From Pseudoalteromonas denitrificans DSM 6059 (lineage in GTDB: Bacteria > Pseudomonadota > Gammaproteobacteria > Enterobacterales > Alteromonadaceae): a stretch of 64,000 bases of DNA. Location of the stretch: the NCBI RefSeq assembly GCF_900112265.1, contig NZ_FOLO01000004.1, forward strand, positions 1 to 64,000, given 5' to 3'. Position 1 is the first letter of the stretch. Every line of letters starts with the position of its first letter. The translations under genes were made by a program, and so were the position numbers. The notes beneath the pieces are model-generated. The model saw only the letters and a program-made list of their open reading frames with translations. It had not been told where the DNA came from and did not search any database. Shown here piece after piece: positions 63,150 through 64,000 of the stretch.

Positions 63150-64000
63150 ATGAATATAAAAGCACTTTTAAAAGCCTTGAAACTCAGGAAGTTCGCAACA
63201 ACCTTATTACTTCTGCAGTTAGCACTGACATTAGGCTTAGTTGTCAATACAGTTTTGTTAAGTTTAGATGCCAGTAAAAAACTCAATAATCCTCTTCGAT
63301 TTGATGTAGATAATCTGGTTGTTGCACAATTATTACCTACTTCAGGTGACTACAGGGAAACTGATTATTATCATGCTATTACGAAAAAAGACCTGAAAAA
63401 ATTGACTGAGCTTGATGGTGTTATAAGTGTGGCGCAATATAATCAACTGCCAATACAAAATGGAGGGTGGAATGGAAATTTTAAGGATGACAATACACCG
63501 GACGATGTAATTTTAGATAAAGATCTAGATACTGTTCCTATTTTTTATTCGAGTCACATTGGTTTATCTAATTTAGGTGTAGACATAGTACAAGGGCGTG
63601 CTTTAACAAAAGATGATGATATGACTCAGGATTATTATGCAGGTAAAAGGGATGAAATTGAGCCTAATATCGTTATTACAGAGTCTTTAGCTAAGGCTGT
63701 TTATCCCGATGAGTCAGCTTTAGGTAAATTATCAAATCATGGTCGAATCGTTGGTATTGCAAAAGACTTTATGGTGAACCCTAGGTGGCAAGGTAGATCA
63801 AAATATTTTGCTGTGTTTGGTAACTTTATGTTTGCACAAGCTGATTTTACGCAAAGCTATGTACTTCATGTAATGCCAGGTCAAGTCAAAAATATTATAG
63901 AAAAAGTTGAAGAAACTATTTTAGCAGTTCAACCAGAGCGTGACATTATCAATATTTATAGTATGAAAGATCGCCACAATCGATTTTTCAGTCAAGAATC
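63150..64000 (+). CDS. FtsX/MacB-type ABC permease, second copy (runs off the window)
   Basis: An open frame starts at the ATG at 63150 with AGGAGA 5 bases upstream. It runs without a stop for 283 codons to the window end. The N-terminus has a basic segment and one membrane helix (about residues 15-40), then a periplasmic domain with NIVITESLAKAVYPDESALGKL and IVGIAKDF, typical of MacB_PCD. The C-terminal permease helices lie outside the window. It is probably the partner of the preceding permease. The operon likely continues beyond the edge. Confidence 0.85.
   Translation, partial: MNIKALLKALKLRKFATTLLLLQLALTLGLVVNTVLLSLDASKKLNNPLRFDVDNLVVAQLLPTSGDYRETDYYHAITKKDLKKLTELDGVISVAQYNQLPIQNGGWNGNFKDDNTPDDVILDKDLDTVPIFYSSHIGLSNLGVDIVQGRALTKDDDMTQDYYAGKRDEIEPNIVITESLAKAVYPDESALGKLSNHGRIVGIAKDFMVNPRWQGRSKYFAVFGNFMFAQADFTQSYVLHVMPGQVKNIIEKVEETILAVQPERDIINIYSMKDRHNRFFSQE

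Overview
The window is AT-rich chromosomal DNA from a marine gammaproteobacterium. Its housekeeping genes (fabA with rmf nearby, proBA, purE, ybiT, ilvE, yeiH, moxR-DUF58-tgpA) and a prodiginine cluster point to Alteromonadales, most likely a Pseudoalteromonas. A low-GC cycloprodigiosin producer such as P. denitrificans would fit, but the species is inference. No rRNA, tRNA or CRISPR array was seen.

Layout: (1) 1-9842 is a decayed Mu-like prophage. It has the C-terminal end of an IS982-family transposase, gemA, mor, a GH24 lysozyme, holin-like proteins, DUF1804, the Mu gp28-like terminase, the gp29-like portal, a displaced DUF3164 gene and an F-like minor head gene. The transposition genes and all later capsid and tail genes are missing. 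(2) 9843-10383 is a repeat-rich non-coding junction with an 11-bp phased TTTAAA array. (3) 10384-27312 is core chromosome: a MoxR/DUF58/TgpA operon, an Mpo1-like gene, a pterin-synthase-like/M23 pair, fabA with a FabR-like box, a ydeI insertion, rmf, a Ser/Thr kinase, proBA, yeiH, purE and ybiT. (4) 27449-28921 is a Tat-exported FAD oxidoreductase, convergent with the next operon. (5) 28983-51182 is a complete 22-kb prodigiosin operon in the order pigABCDEFGHIJKLM-[AGMO-like oxygenase]-pigN, read on the minus strand. (6) 51607-64000 holds ilvE, a metallopeptidase/propeller protein, an SDR, a TonB-dependent receptor, and an HlyD/ABC/FtsX/FtsX efflux operon behind a sigma-54 promoter with TGTCC/GGACA upstream sites.

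How the pig genes work together (established for Serratia): PigI loads proline on PigG, PigA oxidises it to pyrrolyl-PigG, PigJ condenses it with a malonyl unit on PigH, and PigH adds serine to give HBM. PigM oxidises HBM, and PigF with PigN methylates it to MBC. PigD, PigE and PigB make the monopyrrole MAP. PigC joins MBC and MAP to prodigiosin. PigL activates the carrier domains. PigK is an accessory protein. The extra di-iron membrane oxygenase belongs to the family that cyclises prodigiosin to cycloprodigiosin in P. rubra, where that gene lies outside the cluster. Here it sits inside the operon, so the locus probably encodes cycloprodigiosin from end to end.

The most notable unexplained features are a structured leader before pigA, a 7-bp tandem repeat between pigE and pigF, a long hairpin between pigH and pigI, the 11-bp array at the prophage edge, and the sigma-54 control region of the efflux operon.
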